This document shows, in pieces, positions 4,198 through 6,646 of a stretch of 6,646 nucleotides of DNA; the stretch's first letter is position 1; each line of letters begins with the position of its first letter. A model generated the notes under the pieces. It did no database searches and was not told the origin of the DNA. It saw only the letters and a program-made list of their open reading frames with translations. The DNA is from Treponema sp. (GTDB lineage Bacteria > Spirochaetota > Spirochaetia > Treponematales > Breznakiellaceae): positions 1,109 through 7,754 of the forward strand of contig WQTB01000029.1 in the NCBI GenBank assembly GCA_009786495.1, written 5' to 3'. Both the position numbers and the translations under genes were made by a program.

Positions 4198-5412
4198 TTA
4201 TTTTCTGATCTTTTCCAGCAGAAGAATCGTGTCCGCAGACAAATCCAGTTCTCTTGCCTTTAATTTGCCGATTGTTTTTTCAAGAACCGCGATAAGAACG
4301 GAATCAAGGTCGCTCTCCCTGCACATTCTTTTCAACGCCGGATCGATATTTCTTGTGCTTTCGGTTTTATCCGCGATGTAGATTATTTTCGCCAAAGGCC
4401 CCATGTTTTCGCACCCTGACGTATGAAAGGCGACAGCTTCAAGCACATCCTTGTTGCGGATGCCGAAATTATCGCGGAGCAAAATGGAAGCGGCTTTTCC
4501 GTGAAGCAGATTCGGTTTTCCTTTTTCAATTGCCGACATAACAAGCTTTTCGGATTTAACGATTTTAATAATCTTCTTGTTATCAAGCTGCTTCGCGATG
4601 TCATGTGCTATGCCCGCAAGATAACCCGCGTTGGGATCGATGCCGAACCTGATGCACATATCGCGCGCGTGGACAGCGGTGCACCTTGAATGCAGAAAAC
4701 GCTCCGTGGTCAGCATTTCGCGCGCGATGTTTTCTATCCGCTGAATGACAGCGTTTGTGCAGTCTTCGCCTGATACTGCGTATTGAGTCTCGGTTTGTTT
4801 TCTGCCTGCTTTGCCGCCCGCGGAATTTTCAAAGCAGTAATCGTAAAGATTTCTGTCTTCGATAACAGCCCTTACGCCGCCCGGGACTAAAGAGCGCCAG
4901 TTTTTTCCTTCTTTGATTTTTCCGCGTATGTCATGCGAAGATATATCCATAATTTCATTATCAATAATGATATGCGGATACGGATACTTTACAGCCCTGG
5001 AATTTATCCTGCGCGCGACCGCGATATCGGCAAGTTTTAAAATTTTTTCGCTTTCATGCCATTTTGGAAATTCATCCGCGATATCGTCCCCGATAATCAA
5101 AACAGGTTTTCCTTCGGGAAGGAAACGGTAAATTATGTCTTCCAGGGTGTCTACTGTGTAGGAAATTCCTTCGCGTCTTGTTTCGCAGCTGTCAACTGTA
5201 TACCTTGCGTCGTTTTCGACTGCGGCTGCAAGCATATCCAGCCTGTCATTTACACCGCTTTCCATTCCTTCCGCCCCAAGTTTAAAAGGCGAACGGTAGG
5301 CGGGAATAAAAACAATCCTGTCCAGTTTCAGCGACGATATGGCGGTATCGGCAAGGTATAAATGCCCGTTATGCACCGGATTAAAACTGCCGCCTAAAAT
5401 ACCAAGCTTCAA
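4198..5412 (-). CDS. nadD: NadD-YqeK fusion: nicotinate-nucleotide adenylyltransferase plus HD-domain Ap4A hydrolase
   Basis: A 404-residue two-domain enzyme. Residues 1-195 are NadD, which joins NaMN and ATP into deamido-NAD: the nucleotidyltransferase loop GGSFNPVHNGH (7-17), IGDD (107-110), KWHE (117-120) and ISSHDIR (157-163; the family usually has ISST-x-IR, so Thr is replaced by His). A hydrophilic linker (about 196-215) leads to a YqeK-type HD phosphohydrolase (about 218-404): H241 and H248 in FLHSRCTAVHARD, the HD pair H270-D271 in AGIAHDIAK, H304 in LHGKAA, H330 in AFHTSG and D348 in IYIADKTE. YqeK enzymes split diadenosine tetraphosphate symmetrically to two ADP. In Bacillus nadD, yqeK and rsfS(yqeL) are adjacent separate genes; here the first two are one frame. 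The start is TTG (5410-5412), 5 nt after AAGGAG, which itself overlaps the obg stop; 9 nt separate the genes. Confidence 0.93.
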   Translation of the reverse strand: MKLGILGGSFNPVHNGHLYLADTAISSLKLDRIVFIPAYRSPFKLGAEGMESGVNDRLDMLAAAVENDARYTVDSCETRREGISYTVDTLEDIIYRFLPEGKPVLIIGDDIADEFPKWHESEKILKLADIAVARRINSRAVKYPYPHIIIDNEIMDISSHDIRGKIKEGKNWRSLVPGGVRAVIEDRNLYDYCFENSAGGKAGRKQTETQYAVSGEDCTNAVIQRIENIAREMLTTERFLHSRCTAVHARDMCIRFGIDPNAGYLAGIAHDIAKQLDNKKIIKIVKSEKLVMSAIEKGKPNLLHGKAASILLRDNFGIRNKDVLEAVAFHTSGCENMGPLAKIIYIADKTESTRNIDPALKRMCRESDLDSVLIAVLEKTIGKLKARELDLSADTILLLEKIRK

Positions 5413-5417
5413 TTTGG

Positions 5418-5421
5418 CTCC

Positions 5422-5423
<2 letters not shown>
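5418..5423 (-). promoter_or_regulatory. Ribosome binding site for the nadD-yqeK TTG start
   Basis: AAGGAG on the minus strand ends 5 nt before the TTG at 5410-5412 and shares bases with the obg TAA stop (5422-5424). This makes reinitiation or coupling with obg likely, and decides the TTG as start, directly before the conserved KLGILGGSF. Confidence 0.75.

Positions 5424-6646
<1,223 letters not shown>

Overview
The window looks like spirochaete chromosome, most probably Treponema or a close relative. Four things point there: the Obg, SpoVG and L27 sequences; an open reading frame joining NadD to YqeK; a LytR-CpsA-Psr (LCP) type membrane protein inside the operon; and the gene pair spoVG - rplY. 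No species can be named from the sequence alone. Base composition is moderate, and nearly every gene lies on the minus strand.

Right half, read leftwards from 6646 to 2609, is a tight minus-strand operon: rpmA (ribosomal protein L27, 3' end only), obgE (ribosome-assembly GTPase), a nadD-yqeK fusion (NAD synthesis plus a predicted Ap4A hydrolase), a membrane-anchored LCP/LytR_C protein, and rsfS (ribosome silencing factor). Gaps are 10, 9 and 19 nt, and the last pair overlaps by 26 nt. Three consecutive genes start with GTG, TTG and TTG. The set ties ribosome assembly and silencing to NAD and alarmone metabolism, with one envelope gene inserted.

Middle, 1948-2608: the only plus-strand gene sits here. 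It has a good promoter (TTGACA/TATGTT) and encodes a 100-residue protein with no Lys, Arg or His and about 60 Asp/Glu, almost all in one tail punctuated by single hydrophobic or aromatic residues. I recognise no family. Its terminator region holds a 22-nt direct repeat whose second copy forms the last codons of rsfS on the other strand.

Left half, read leftwards from 1947 to 1: ispE (isoprenoid precursor synthesis), spoVG (site-specific nucleic-acid-binding regulator) with its own promoter, a structured leader and a long terminator-like hairpin, then tRNA-Gln(UUG) with its own promoter, then rplY (ribosomal protein L25, N-terminal part only). The order ispE - spoVG - rplY recalls the Firmicute ispE-purR-yabJ-spoVG-glmU-prs-ctc cluster.

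Most of the window is conserved housekeeping sequence. The parts most likely to be new are the polyacidic protein, the repeat that enters the rsfS reading frame, the diverged LCP protein, and the RNA structures around spoVG.
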